A stretch of DNA of 64,000 bases, taken from Rippkaea orientalis PCC 8801 (GTDB taxonomy: Bacteria > Cyanobacteriota > Cyanobacteriia > Cyanobacteriales > Microcystaceae). A model generated the notes under the pieces. It saw only the letters and a program-made list of their open reading frames with translations. It made no database searches and was not told the origin of the DNA. Both the position numbers and the translations under genes were made by a program. Location of the stretch: NCBI RefSeq assembly GCF_000021805.1, contig NC_011726.1, forward strand, positions 744,001-808,000. The letters run 5' to 3'. This document shows positions 47,201-56,503 of this stretch, piece by piece (the stretch's first letter is position 1; every line of letters starts with the position of its first letter).

Positions 47201-47380
47201 GTCGATTCTGAGTATGGCAGTAGCACCCCCTTTGATTCCTATGTTCGACTGGTTCAAGTGGGGTCTCATACGGAAGTCCAAATCAATCCCGTGGGCGATT
47301 CTGGATCGATTTTCCGCACTCTCGTCACCTTAGAAAATGTCACGGCGACGGATTTAGGTGCCAGTAATTTTATTTTTTAA
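44283..47380 (+). pseudogene. Secreted double-domain alkaline phosphatase, split by a frameshift
   Basis: Two overlapping frames (44283-46610, 775 aa; 46607-47380, 257 aa) together encode one protein of about 1,030 aa. It has two tandem PhoA-superfamily domains, each starting with an HPDG metal-site Asp (residues 10-13 and again near 460) and a GTSNAGAVTHATG nucleophile loop (S56 in copy 1). A degenerate RTX-like C terminus (GTPGNNVMTGLLGSD, then DTFVYTSF) serves type I export. Copy 1 reads NTLLLMAADSDAGGLQV; in copy 2 this motif is split, because one base appears lost near 46590-46600, ending frame 1 at NRTPW. The second frame could start at GTG 46607 (GTGA overlap), but this would cut a domain in half. 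The His of the PhoA D-H pair is replaced here (DSD). This is either a real pseudogene or a sequencing error. Confidence 0.8.
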
Positions 47381-47429
47381 TAACCCTTTGATTTTTAGTT
47401 CATTTGTTCAACCCATTCATTAATTAGCA

Positions 47430-48119
47430 ATGTTGACTCATTCCACGACGTTTTCTGTTTTCACTATTGGTTTGGTTAGTGGCCTGGGAACTTTAACTTT
47501 AGGAAGTTCGGCTTTGGCTGCGACTTTTCCTTTTCCCCTGACTTATGGTGATGTTAGTTCTACTACCACTCAAACGTTGATCACCAATGCTTTTAGTAAC
47601 GGATTGGATGATCTCGGTAATTTTAATGTATCGGGCAATAATCCTATTTTTGCTTTTGAGTTGGAACTAGAACTTGGATTAGCCGATGGTGCATTAGGGT
47701 TTGATGCGGGAGATACCAGTGCGATCGCCCAGACTTTGACGGCGAAACAAGGAGATACCATTCGGTTTGATTGGACTTTTTTGACTAATCATCTGAATCC
47801 AGAAACCATTCGCAATGATTACGCTTTTTTGATTGTTAATGATCTGGTTATTCCTTTAGCGGATACTAATAGTGTCCTGACTGCACCTGGATTAAATGGG
47901 TTTGCTCGCCAAACCAGTAATACTTTTTCCTATGTCTTTCCCACCGATGGACTCTATCAAATTGCTCTTGGGGTGAGTGATGTGGGTGATGAGACAACCA
48001 GTTCCGCGCTATTAGTTGAAAATTTTGATGTTCAATCGGTTCCTGAACCTTCGACCTTGTTAGGATTAGGTACAACTTTATTATTGGGACTTTACCTCAA
48101 ACGCAAAAGGAAAGCGTAA
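47430..48119 (+). CDS. PEP-CTERM sorting-domain protein
   Basis: A 229-aa protein. A signal peptide (about 1-30, ending SSALAAT) leads to a beta-rich body and a C-terminal PEP-CTERM signal: VPEPSTLLGLGTTLLLGLYL followed by KRKRKA. Such proteins are processed by exosortase (EpsH-like) and displayed or released with exopolysaccharide. The body has no known domain. It lies 49 nt after the phosphatase and could share its transcript, which would link it to phosphate supply; this is inference. Confidence 0.85.
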   Translation: MLTHSTTFSVFTIGLVSGLGTLTLGSSALAATFPFPLTYGDVSSTTTQTLITNAFSNGLDDLGNFNVSGNNPIFAFELELELGLADGALGFDAGDTSAIAQTLTAKQGDTIRFDWTFLTNHLNPETIRNDYAFLIVNDLVIPLADTNSVLTAPGLNGFARQTSNTFSYVFPTDGLYQIALGVSDVGDETTSSALLVENFDVQSVPEPSTLLGLGTTLLLGLYLKRKRKA

Positions 48120-48209
48120 CAATCAAGTTTGACTTATCAGTCAAATAACCTTGAGATTCCCATGGATAAAAGTCTGTGGGATTTTTTCTTTGAAAGATTT
48201 GATATAATC

Positions 48210-49481
48210 TTAATTCACCAAAAGATTATCCAGCATTTGCAGTAATTCTTTAGCTTTAGGGGGTTTCGCTAAAAAGTCCGTTGCTCCTGCTAATTTAGCA
48301 CGGGTACGATCAATCATCGTATCTTGACTGGTTAAGATAATAATTGGTGTTTGGCAAAAAACGGGGGTCTCGCGTAGGAATTTACAAACGCTATAACCAT
48401 CAGCATTCGGCATATTTAAGTCTAAAAGAATTGCATCGGGTTGATACTTAATCAGTTTGGCAAACCCGGCCATGGGTTCTTGAATGGTAATCACTTGATA
48501 ACCCATAGGACTTAATAATTGTTTTAAATTATGGGTGACAACGGGACTATCATCAATACAAGCAATAACCGCTTTATGACCTACCACTCTCGCTAACGGA
48601 GATGTATCGGGTGGAGTTGATGAAAAATGAGAATTTGTCTCTAATACAGAGACTTTACTGGTTCGAGGATGATCGGTTTTAGTTGTCGGAAAACTCGGTT
48701 TCGCAATGGTATTTTCTGATGCTACTTTCAGGGTTTTAGCTGAGGTTAATTGAGGGGTGGGTAAATCTTGAATTTCCCGTAGGTTAATCATATTTTTGTC
48801 GATCCAAGGACGCAAACAGGAAGCCACTTCAACCACAGATTTTTTAACTTCTTGGGCAATATCCCAGAAGGTCAATTGACCATCGAGATATTGCAGAGGA
48901 ATAAAAGGCGATCGCAGTTCTAATTTTTGGGTAGCAATGGGGGTTAAACTTGGAGAAATATGGACTAACCCTGCTGCTATCCATTCGTGTTCCATCTGCT
49001 TTACTTGATTGATTGCATGATGAATATCGGCAGTTGAAAGGGTTAAACAATAGGACAGTGTAGAAGTAGATTTATCTTCGGGTTTCCATTGAATTTCTAT
49101 CGACTTTTCATGGGCAATTTCTAATAAACATTCTTGGGTAATACTTTGCAGAATACCTTTAACTTGAGCTAGGGTCAATTGTTTTTGACTAATCCCTTGG
49201 GAAAGAAGCTCATATTCCCACAAAGGATCGAGGGAAGTCATCAACGGTAAAAACCAATGGGGACAGTATTGCTTTAAGGCTCTTTGCCAACGTCTTACTC
49301 GATGTCTACGATCAACCACATATTGTAATCGTCCAGCAAAAAGATAGATTTCTAGTAAGGTTCTTTGTTTACGAAGAATGAGTTTTCCCGTTGCTTTTTG
49401 AGGCATGAAGTTATCTAATTCACTGCTTAATCGAGTTAAAAAACTTCCTGTGTTTTCAATGTTTCCTATGGCTGCTAACAT
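48210..49481 (-). CDS. PatA-type response regulator (DUF4388-like + REC)
   Basis: A 423-aa protein with the same layout as HmpA. The N terminus (TGKLILRKQRTLLEIYLFAG) is PATAN-like, followed by a helical middle, a Ser/Thr/Pro linker (about 255-295) and a C-terminal receiver: VIACIDDSPVVTHNLKQLL, phospho-acceptor in AILLDLNMPNADGYS and lysine in DFLAKPPKAKEL. It is transcribed away from the chemosensory operon at 49868-59230 and is its likely output regulator. Confidence 0.88.
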   Translation of the reverse strand: MLAAIGNIENTGSFLTRLSSELDNFMPQKATGKLILRKQRTLLEIYLFAGRLQYVVDRRHRVRRWQRALKQYCPHWFLPLMTSLDPLWEYELLSQGISQKQLTLAQVKGILQSITQECLLEIAHEKSIEIQWKPEDKSTSTLSYCLTLSTADIHHAINQVKQMEHEWIAAGLVHISPSLTPIATQKLELRSPFIPLQYLDGQLTFWDIAQEVKKSVVEVASCLRPWIDKNMINLREIQDLPTPQLTSAKTLKVASENTIAKPSFPTTKTDHPRTSKVSVLETNSHFSSTPPDTSPLARVVGHKAVIACIDDSPVVTHNLKQLLSPMGYQVITIQEPMAGFAKLIKYQPDAILLDLNMPNADGYSVCKFLRETPVFCQTPIIILTSQDTMIDRTRAKLAGATDFLAKPPKAKELLQMLDNLLVN

Positions 49482-49867
49482 AGTTATTAAGAGTCTTTTG
49501 ATACAATATAAGTTTCAAAAAATGATGTGTCACTTTATCACGATCATGATTTATTCTGACACGATGTATTGTTAATTACAACTGTATTTGCACTGATTCT
49601 AATCTGTTACAAAACTTAACTTTTAATAAAGTATAATTTTTTTAAAATTTTGTAACTATTTGCAATAAAAAGCAATGTAATAAATGCGAAATTAATTTCT
49701 ATGATGGTATAAATTTAGATTAAATTTTTACAGATAATGCAAGCTCGATACCGCTCAAAAGAAGGAAATTACTAAGTAAGATTACCCAGGATATCTACTC
49801 TAAGTATCTATGGCGAAAACGACACGATAATGTTCCTTAACCTATCAAAAGCAGGAGAATAATAACC
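49482..49867. other. Divergent region of the second chemosensory cluster
   Basis: A 386-bp AT-rich region with the promoters of the PatA-type gene and of the MCP operon. AGCAGGAGAAT at 49851-49861 is the ribosome site of the first MCP. No regulator consensus or RNA structure could be supported. Confidence 0.4.
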
Positions 49868-51322
49868 ATGTGGCAAACTTTAAAGCTGAGGAATCGAATT
49901 TTACTAGGATATGCTATCCCAGTGATGGCTTTTTTGGCTGCTTCGATTTATGGAACATTGGCTGTGAATCAAGTACGAGAAACCTTTAAAGAAATGGAAC
50001 GAGTTAATAAAATTCTTGAGAAGTCTCACACCATGGAATCGGCTAGTTCGGCTATGGTTAGTAGTATTCGAGGCTATATCGCTACTCAAAATCCTGCATT
50101 TTTTGAAAATTATAACTTTCAAAAAGAACGGTTAACAGAAGCCTTAACTTTTTTGAATACTAAAGACATTATTCGGTTAGAAACTCAAAAAGAAAAACTA
50201 AAAAAAATTGCAACAATGAATTATAATTATGAAAAACAATCTGAAAAAATAATTGCTCAAATTAAGTCAGGAAAAACTGCCGAAGCCCTCAAACTGATGC
50301 AAACAAACTCGAAGGACAATCTCGATCAAACAATTCAAAAATTAACCAAGGAATTTGATCAAGTTGAACAGGAATTACTGGAGAAAAATATGCAGCAAGC
50401 CCAAAGTGCCTTAGATCGCCTGTTCATGATGTTAGGTATTTGTCTAATCTTAGCTATTTTAGCGACGATTTTAGGGGTATTAATTGCCAATGGTATCTCA
50501 AAAAGTATTAATGAATCAGCCCAGGTAATTATCACTGCATCGAGTCAAATTGCCTCCACCGTAGAAGAACAAGAACGGACTGCCAGTTTGCAAGCTGCCT
50601 CAGTTAACGAAACAACGACGACAATGGATGAATTAGGGGCTTCTTCGCGACAGTCTACTGAACAAGCCGATTCAGCAGCAAATACGGCTCAAGAAGTGCT
50701 TAAACTGACGGAAAAAGGCAATGATGCGGTACAAGAAACGTTGATAGGAATGGAGGACTTACAGGAAAAAGTCGCCGCGATCGCTAAACAAACCGTTAAT
50801 TTGAGTGGACAAACCAACCAAATTGGCAATATTTCCCAAGTTGTCACCGATTTAGCCCGTCAAACCAATATGTTAGCCTTGAACGCTGCGGTTGAAGCAG
50901 TGAGGGCAGGAGAACAGGGAAAAGGCTTTTCGGTGGTGGCTTCAGAAATTCGTAAATTAGCTGATCAAAGTAAACAATCAGCCGAAAGAATTAATCTTTT
51001 AGTCAGTGAAATTCAAAACGCGATTAATGTTACTGTAATGGTGACAGATGAAGGCACTAAAACGGTTAAAGCTGAGATGGAAATTGCTCAGCAAACAGCC
51101 CAAACCTTTGCTCAAGTAGCACAAGCCATCAGTGATGTTGTTATTAATAATCAGCAGATTTCTCTTAATATTCGTCAACAAGATAAAGCCGTTCAACAGG
51201 TTTTAGAAGCGATGAATAGTATTAATCAGGGAGCCCAAGAAAGTGCGGCTGGACTGAATCAAACTAAAATTGGAATCCGCCGTTTAAATGAAGCCAGTAA
51301 AGAACTTTTATCGTTGAGTTAA
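49868..51322 (+). CDS. Methyl-accepting chemotaxis protein (first of a tandem pair)
   Basis: A 484-aa protein. Membrane segment 1 (about 12-34) precedes a helical extracytoplasmic domain of about 140 residues (4HB/CHASE3-like). Segment 2 (about 183-207, MMLGICLILAILATILGVLI) leads directly, without a clear HAMP domain, to the signalling domain with tip ARQTNMLALNAAVEAVRAGE. It is followed 34 nt later by a paralogue with a nearly identical signalling domain but a different sensor part. It heads the che operon, and the ribosome site AGGAGA is good. Confidence 0.92.
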   Translation: MWQTLKLRNRILLGYAIPVMAFLAASIYGTLAVNQVRETFKEMERVNKILEKSHTMESASSAMVSSIRGYIATQNPAFFENYNFQKERLTEALTFLNTKDIIRLETQKEKLKKIATMNYNYEKQSEKIIAQIKSGKTAEALKLMQTNSKDNLDQTIQKLTKEFDQVEQELLEKNMQQAQSALDRLFMMLGICLILAILATILGVLIANGISKSINESAQVIITASSQIASTVEEQERTASLQAASVNETTTTMDELGASSRQSTEQADSAANTAQEVLKLTEKGNDAVQETLIGMEDLQEKVAAIAKQTVNLSGQTNQIGNISQVVTDLARQTNMLALNAAVEAVRAGEQGKGFSVVASEIRKLADQSKQSAERINLLVSEIQNAINVTVMVTDEGTKTVKAEMEIAQQTAQTFAQVAQAISDVVINNQQISLNIRQQDKAVQQVLEAMNSINQGAQESAAGLNQTKIGIRRLNEASKELLSLS

Positions 51323-51356
51323 GATTCCTCAAGCAAAATCATTCACATTAACAGCC

Positions 51357-52730
51357 ATGAAACTCATGAATATTATTAACCAATTACGTCTTACTGTTAT
51401 ACTACTTGTGGGATTTTCCCTGATAAATGTGTTAATAATGTATCAACAAATTGATCGCATGAGTGATGATGGTACTATTACTAATTATGCAGGTATAATT
51501 CGCGGGAATGTACAGAGGGCGATTAAACTAGAACTGGCTCAAAAAGATAGCGATGAAATTCAATCAGATATCGATCAGATGATTGAAATATTGATGGGAA
51601 ATAATCAATCTATTAAATTAAAAGGAGTTAATGAATTAGCGTTTCAATCTAAAGTTAAAGAAGTAAAAGAAGCTTGGGACAAGCTTAAAAATACCCTTCA
51701 AGTTTTTCGAGAAAATCCCCAAACTTTGCCTGAATTACTGCAAAAAAGTGAAGAATATTGGGAGATTAGCCGTCAAATTACCGACACAGCCGAAGAAATT
51801 GCTAAAAACCATGTTAAAACGACAAAACTCATCAAAATTTCTATTTTCATCTTAAATATTATTGTGTTGTTTATTATTTGGAGAATTACCGAAAATATTG
51901 CCTCTAAGTTGAAAAAATCCTTAAAAACGTTGGCAACCTCTTCAACAGAAATTAGTGCTACCATTGAACAACAAGAAGAAGCGATTAATCAACAGGCTGC
52001 CTCAGTTAATCAAACCACGACGACGATGGATGAATTAAGTGCTTCTTCGCGTCAGTCTATTGAACAAGCAACCGTAGCCGCTAATGCGGCGCAACAGGTA
52101 TTAAGATTAACAGAAAAAGGCAATGAGTCGGTGCAAGAAACCCTAATGGGGATGGAAGACTTAAAAGAGAAAGTCGCAGCGATCGCAGAACAAACTGTAC
52201 GACTCAGTGGACAAACCCATCAAATTGGCAATATTTCGCAAGTTGTGACAGAATTAGCCAATCAAACCAATATGTTAGCCCTCAATGCGGCCGTAGAAGC
52301 GGTTAAAGCGGGAGAAGAGGGAAAAGGCTTTTCCATTGTCGCTTCAGAAATTCGCAAATTAGCTGATGAAAGCAAAAAATCCGCCGACCAAATTAATAAT
52401 TTAGTCAGTGAAATTCAAAACGCTATTAATATCACAGTGATGGTCACAGATGAAGGCAATAAAACCGTGAAAACCGAGATGGAAATTGCCCAAGAAACAG
52501 CAGAAATCTTTGCAGATATGGAGGAAGCGATCAATTATGTCGTGATTAATAATCAACAAATTTCTCTTAATATTCAACAACAAGATAAAGCCATTCAACA
52601 AGTTTTAGAAGCGATGAATAATATTAATCGAGCAGCTAAAGAAACGGCTACGGGTATTAACCAAACTAAGATGGGAACCCGTTACTTAAATCAAGCGAGT
52701 CAAGACTTAAAAGGCTTAGTTGAAAAATAA
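51357..52730 (+). CDS. Methyl-accepting chemotaxis protein (second of the pair)
   Basis: A 457-aa protein. Membrane segment 1 is at about 8-28 (LRLTVILLVGFSLINVLIMY). The extracytoplasmic domain contains NYAGIIRGNVQRAIKLEL, resembling the PilJ/NarX-type sensor N terminus. Segment 2 is at about 158-178 (ISIFILNIIVLFIIWRI). The signalling domain has ANQTNMLALNAAVEAVKAGE. HAMP is absent, as in its twin. Similar cytoplasmic halves and different sensor halves suggest duplication followed by sensor change, so the pair could feed two stimuli into one kinase. Confidence 0.92.
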   Translation: MKLMNIINQLRLTVILLVGFSLINVLIMYQQIDRMSDDGTITNYAGIIRGNVQRAIKLELAQKDSDEIQSDIDQMIEILMGNNQSIKLKGVNELAFQSKVKEVKEAWDKLKNTLQVFRENPQTLPELLQKSEEYWEISRQITDTAEEIAKNHVKTTKLIKISIFILNIIVLFIIWRITENIASKLKKSLKTLATSSTEISATIEQQEEAINQQAASVNQTTTTMDELSASSRQSIEQATVAANAAQQVLRLTEKGNESVQETLMGMEDLKEKVAAIAEQTVRLSGQTHQIGNISQVVTELANQTNMLALNAAVEAVKAGEEGKGFSIVASEIRKLADESKKSADQINNLVSEIQNAINITVMVTDEGNKTVKTEMEIAQETAEIFADMEEAINYVVINNQQISLNIQQQDKAIQQVLEAMNNINRAAKETATGINQTKMGTRYLNQASQDLKGLVEK

Positions 52731-52781
52731 ATAGGGAACAGGGAACAGTGATCAGTAAACAGTCAATGAGAAAAAAGTAAA

Positions 52782-55379
52782 ATGATTGAAGACGAAGAAC
52801 TCAGAGAAATCTATGAACTTTCTAGTACTGAACACCTAAAATCCCTAGAAATGGGATTATTAGAACTCGAAAAAACCCCTAATAATGAAATATTAATTAA
52901 TCAATTATTTCGAGATGCCCATAGTTTAAAAGGAGATTCAAGAATTACAGGAGTCATTGGGGTAGAAATGCTCTCCCATACCATGGAAGAGATATTAGGC
53001 AGGGTCAAAAAACAGCAAATGAGCCTAACGGCTGCTATGTGCGATCGCCTCTATCAATTGGTTGATGCCATGACAAAACTGGTTCATGAAGCCGTTACTG
53101 ATGAACCCAGTGGGGTGAATTATCAAGAGATTCTGGATCAGTTTTCACAAGCGATTACTAACCCGAATATTTCTGCCGTTGAAATACCACCCCTAGAACC
53201 TGAAATCAAAGACAACATTTTTCAAGTTCCTTTAACCTTTATTGAAGATGCAGATCTCAGAGAAATTTATCAACTTTCGAGTCAAGAACACCTCGAAAAA
53301 ATTACCACAGCCTTAGAAAAACTCAACCAAGATCCCCAACAGGAGAAAACCCTAGAAGAACTGTTATTAGAAACTGAAAGATTTAGCATCGATTCTCGCA
53401 TGGTTGGCCGAGAAGATCTAGAAATAATTATTGAGAAAATCACCGAAATTTTGCAACAAGTTCAACAAAAACAACTGTCTTGGACTCAAGTCAGTGAACG
53501 AGTGGAAGAAGGAGTCAAGGCGATCGCCCACCTTGTCCAAGAAGCCATCACCGGAGAACCGAGTCCCATTAATTCTTTAACAGCGTTAGGACAATTGAGC
53601 GCGGAAATTCCCCCAATTCCTACTTTAGAACCAGAAACGGTCATCGCTACACCGCCAAAACTGGGAGACTCCTATCATATTGATACCTTACGGGTTCCAA
53701 CACGCCATTTAGACACATTAATGACCCAAACGGGAGAACTGAACGTTACCAGCGTCGGTATTAGCCATATTACTACAGCTATCCATCAAATAGCCCACCT
53801 TTGGGAAGAATGGCAGTTAAAAAAACAGCAAAACTCCTCTAATCTCGAAGCTGAGGAGAAACAGATTGCTAACATTCTTGACCAACTCAAAGTCAGTATT
53901 AGCGACCACAGTGCCCGACTTGATTTTATTGCCACAGAATTAGACGAAAAAGTTCGTACCCTACGATTATTACCCCTTTCTACCGTCTTTCTGCTCTTTC
54001 CCCGTATGGTGCGCGATCTAGCCCAGGAACTCGATAAACCCGTGAATTTAGTCCTTGAGGGGGGAGATACCAACGTCGATAAACAGGTGATCGAAGAAAT
54101 CAAAGATCCCTTGATGCACTTGTTACGAAATGCGATCGATCATGGCATTGAGTCGCCAGCAGAACGGGAAAAAGCCAATAAACCCCCTGTCGCCACCCTA
54201 AAAGTTCGAGGCTATAAAGACGGCAGTAACCTAGTGATTGAAGTCTCCGACGATGGCAGAGGGTTAGACCCCGAATTAATTAAACAAACCGCCCTCAAGC
54301 GAAAATTACGAACTCTCAAAGAATTAGAGGGAATGAGTGATCTACAACTTTATAACCTGATTTTTGCCCCAGGATTTTCCACTCGTACCTTTATTACCGA
54401 AATTTCTGGCCGAGGGGTGGGCCTCGATGTCGTACGCGCCAATGTGGAACGCCTCAAGGGGACGATAAAAGTGGACTCTCAACGGGGTTTAGGGACTCGG
54501 TTTTCCCTCCATTTAGGAACCACCTTATCAACGGCGATCGTCATGTTATTGGAAGTCGGGGGTATTGTCCACGCCCTACCCCAAGAATATATCTTGACTT
54601 GCTTGTTGGTGTCCCCTGAAGAGATTTTTCTGCTCGAAGGACATCAAAGCCTTAAATTAGAAGAACAAGTGATTAATTTGGCTAATTTAGCCACACTCCT
54701 ACAATTAGTCAATCATAACAGCCCTTCCCCTAGACAGAAACGCCATAGCCAAGAGAGTCAAAAAATACCCTGTATTGTCATTGAAGTGGGGCAACAAAAA
54801 TTAGGATTATTAGTAGATAATTTGTTAGATCTGGTGGAAGTGGTGATTAAACCTCCCAGTAAACTGCTGAAAGGGGTTCCAAATATTTCAGGGGCGACGA
54901 TTTTGGCCAATGGCGAAGTTTGTATGATTTTGAACCCATCACAGTTAATAGAGTCCTTTAGGAAGTCTTCGGTAGCGCGGGGAGTCAGTCAACAGTCTCC
55001 CGATGAAGTCCCCCGTCAAATGGTCATTCTGTTGGTGGAAGATTCTATTGCCGTTCGCACCCAAGAAAAGCGTATCCTAGAGAAAGCAGGTTATCAAGTA
55101 GTGACTGCCGTTGATGGGCTCGATGGGTTACAAAAATTACAAAGTCAATCCTTTGATGCCATCATCTCTGATGTTGAAATGCCCCATCTTAACGGGTTTG
55201 CCTTTACCCTTCGGGTCAGAGAAAATCCAGAGTATCGTGAACTGCCGATTGTTTTGGTCACGTCTTTAGCCTCTGAACAAGATAAACGAAAGGGAGCAGA
55301 AGTCGGGGCTAATGCTTACATTGTTAAGGATCAATTTAACCAAGAAGTACTCTTAGAAACCCTCGAAAGATTAGTGTAA
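52782..55379 (+). CDS. cheA: CheA-type hybrid histidine kinase with two Hpt-like domains and C-terminal REC
   Basis: An 865-aa kinase of the second chemosensory system. Hpt 1 has the phosphorylation site H47 in FRDAHSLKGDSR. A second Hpt-like domain (about 153-260) repeats the pattern but has Glu (199) where His should be (LLETERFSIDSR), so it cannot accept phosphate there. The dimerisation and HATPase domain follow (HLLRNAIDHGIESPAERE, VSDDGRGLD, GRGVGLDVVRANVERLKG), then a CheW-like domain and a C-terminal receiver (VILLVEDSIAVRT, IISDVEMPHLNG, YIVKDQF). cheB follows 19 nt downstream. Confidence 0.95.
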   Translation: MIEDEELREIYELSSTEHLKSLEMGLLELEKTPNNEILINQLFRDAHSLKGDSRITGVIGVEMLSHTMEEILGRVKKQQMSLTAAMCDRLYQLVDAMTKLVHEAVTDEPSGVNYQEILDQFSQAITNPNISAVEIPPLEPEIKDNIFQVPLTFIEDADLREIYQLSSQEHLEKITTALEKLNQDPQQEKTLEELLLETERFSIDSRMVGREDLEIIIEKITEILQQVQQKQLSWTQVSERVEEGVKAIAHLVQEAITGEPSPINSLTALGQLSAEIPPIPTLEPETVIATPPKLGDSYHIDTLRVPTRHLDTLMTQTGELNVTSVGISHITTAIHQIAHLWEEWQLKKQQNSSNLEAEEKQIANILDQLKVSISDHSARLDFIATELDEKVRTLRLLPLSTVFLLFPRMVRDLAQELDKPVNLVLEGGDTNVDKQVIEEIKDPLMHLLRNAIDHGIESPAEREKANKPPVATLKVRGYKDGSNLVIEVSDDGRGLDPELIKQTALKRKLRTLKELEGMSDLQLYNLIFAPGFSTRTFITEISGRGVGLDVVRANVERLKGTIKVDSQRGLGTRFSLHLGTTLSTAIVMLLEVGGIVHALPQEYILTCLLVSPEEIFLLEGHQSLKLEEQVINLANLATLLQLVNHNSPSPRQKRHSQESQKIPCIVIEVGQQKLGLLVDNLLDLVEVVIKPPSKLLKGVPNISGATILANGEVCMILNPSQLIESFRKSSVARGVSQQSPDEVPRQMVILLVEDSIAVRTQEKRILEKAGYQVVTAVDGLDGLQKLQSQSFDAIISDVEMPHLNGFAFTLRVRENPEYRELPIVLVTSLASEQDKRKGAEVGANAYIVKDQFNQEVLLETLERLV

Positions 55380-55398
55380 ATTTCCTCTTTAACCCCTA

Positions 55399-56502
55399 AT
55401 GATTAAAGTTCTTTTAGTTGAAGATTCTCCGGTTGCTTTAACTCTCCTAAAAAGGATGTTAACGTCTAACGACCAAACGGAAGTAGTCGGGACGGCTCGA
55501 ACCGGAATTGAAGCCTTAGAATTGATTCCAAAAGTTAATCCTGATGTCATCTGTACTGATATCTATATGCCCCAGATGGATGGCTTAGAATTTACCTCGC
55601 AAGTGATGGCAAAATATCCACGACCTATTTTAGTGATTAGTGCGGGGGTTCAAAATAAAGATACTCAGGAAGTTTTTGCCATTCTTGATGCGGGTGCAGT
55701 CGATGTTTTTCCTAAACCAGCAGGGGGATTAGGGGTTGATTATGAGGTAACGAAAAAACAATTAATCAACAAAATTAAAGTGCTTTCTGGGATAAAAGTT
55801 TTCACGAAAATACGGCGAACAACTGCTTCAATAATGCTGACAAAATCGAGCATTTCTACCCCTGAAACTCGACTTTCTTCTGTCGTTTCGTCTAGTGATC
55901 CTGATAAGATTCGCGTGGTGGCTATTGCTGCTTCTACAGGGGGACCCCATGCGTTTCAAGAAATTTTTAGTTCTCTGACTCCCAATTTTCCTGTTCCTAT
56001 TTTGTGTGTTCAGCATATTAGTGAAGGCTTTCTCCAAGGATTTTTAAATTGGCTAAAAACCGTTTGTTCTTTAAGGGTTGAAATTGCCGAACATCAACAA
56101 GTACCCCAACCTGGAAAGATTTATTTTCCTCCCGAACATCGTCACCTACAAATTGACGCTCAAGGCCGATTTAATTGTACTTTGTCTCCTCCAGTGGATG
56201 GTCACTGTCCTTCAGCAACAGCTTTGTTTGAATCTGTTGCTCAATTTTATGGCAAAGAAAGTGTGGGGATTTTGTTAACAGGGATGGGAAGAGATGGAGC
56301 TAGGGGACTGTTAAAAATTGCTCAGGCAGGAGGATTAACTATTGCTCAGGATGAGTCAACTTCTGTGGTGTTTGGAATGCCTCAAGAAGCCATTAAATTA
56401 GGAGCAACTAAGACCGTTTTACCTATTCAAGAGATTGCTCCTTTACTAATCAATAAACTAATGATAAATACCAAGGTTATTGCAAAAAAACCAGGGAATT
56501 AG
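55399..56502 (+). CDS. cheB: CheB protein-glutamate methylesterase
   Basis: A 367-aa protein. The receiver domain (KVLLVEDSPVALTLL, DVICTDIYMPQMDG) is joined to the C-terminal methylesterase with catalytic Ser in AIAASTGGPHAFQ, His in CVQHISEGF and Asp in LLTGMGRDGARGL. It demethylates or deamidates receptor Glu/Gln residues. It ends 1 nt before the cheR start (56504), so the adaptation pair is translationally linked. Its presence shows that this cluster has true methylation-based adaptation. Confidence 0.96.
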   Translation: MIKVLLVEDSPVALTLLKRMLTSNDQTEVVGTARTGIEALELIPKVNPDVICTDIYMPQMDGLEFTSQVMAKYPRPILVISAGVQNKDTQEVFAILDAGAVDVFPKPAGGLGVDYEVTKKQLINKIKVLSGIKVFTKIRRTTASIMLTKSSISTPETRLSSVVSSSDPDKIRVVAIAASTGGPHAFQEIFSSLTPNFPVPILCVQHISEGFLQGFLNWLKTVCSLRVEIAEHQQVPQPGKIYFPPEHRHLQIDAQGRFNCTLSPPVDGHCPSATALFESVAQFYGKESVGILLTGMGRDGARGLLKIAQAGGLTIAQDESTSVVFGMPQEAIKLGATKTVLPIQEIAPLLINKLMINTKVIAKKPGN

Positions 56503-56503
56503 T

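Noticed and set aside
46607-47380. Separate gene starting at GTG 46607
   Set aside because: The GTGA overlap could allow restart, but the frame begins in the middle of the second phosphatase domain, so a frameshift in one gene is the better reading.
49520-49550. CRP-like site TGTGTCACTTTATCACG
   Set aside because: Arms do not match TGTGA-N6-TCACA with correct spacing.
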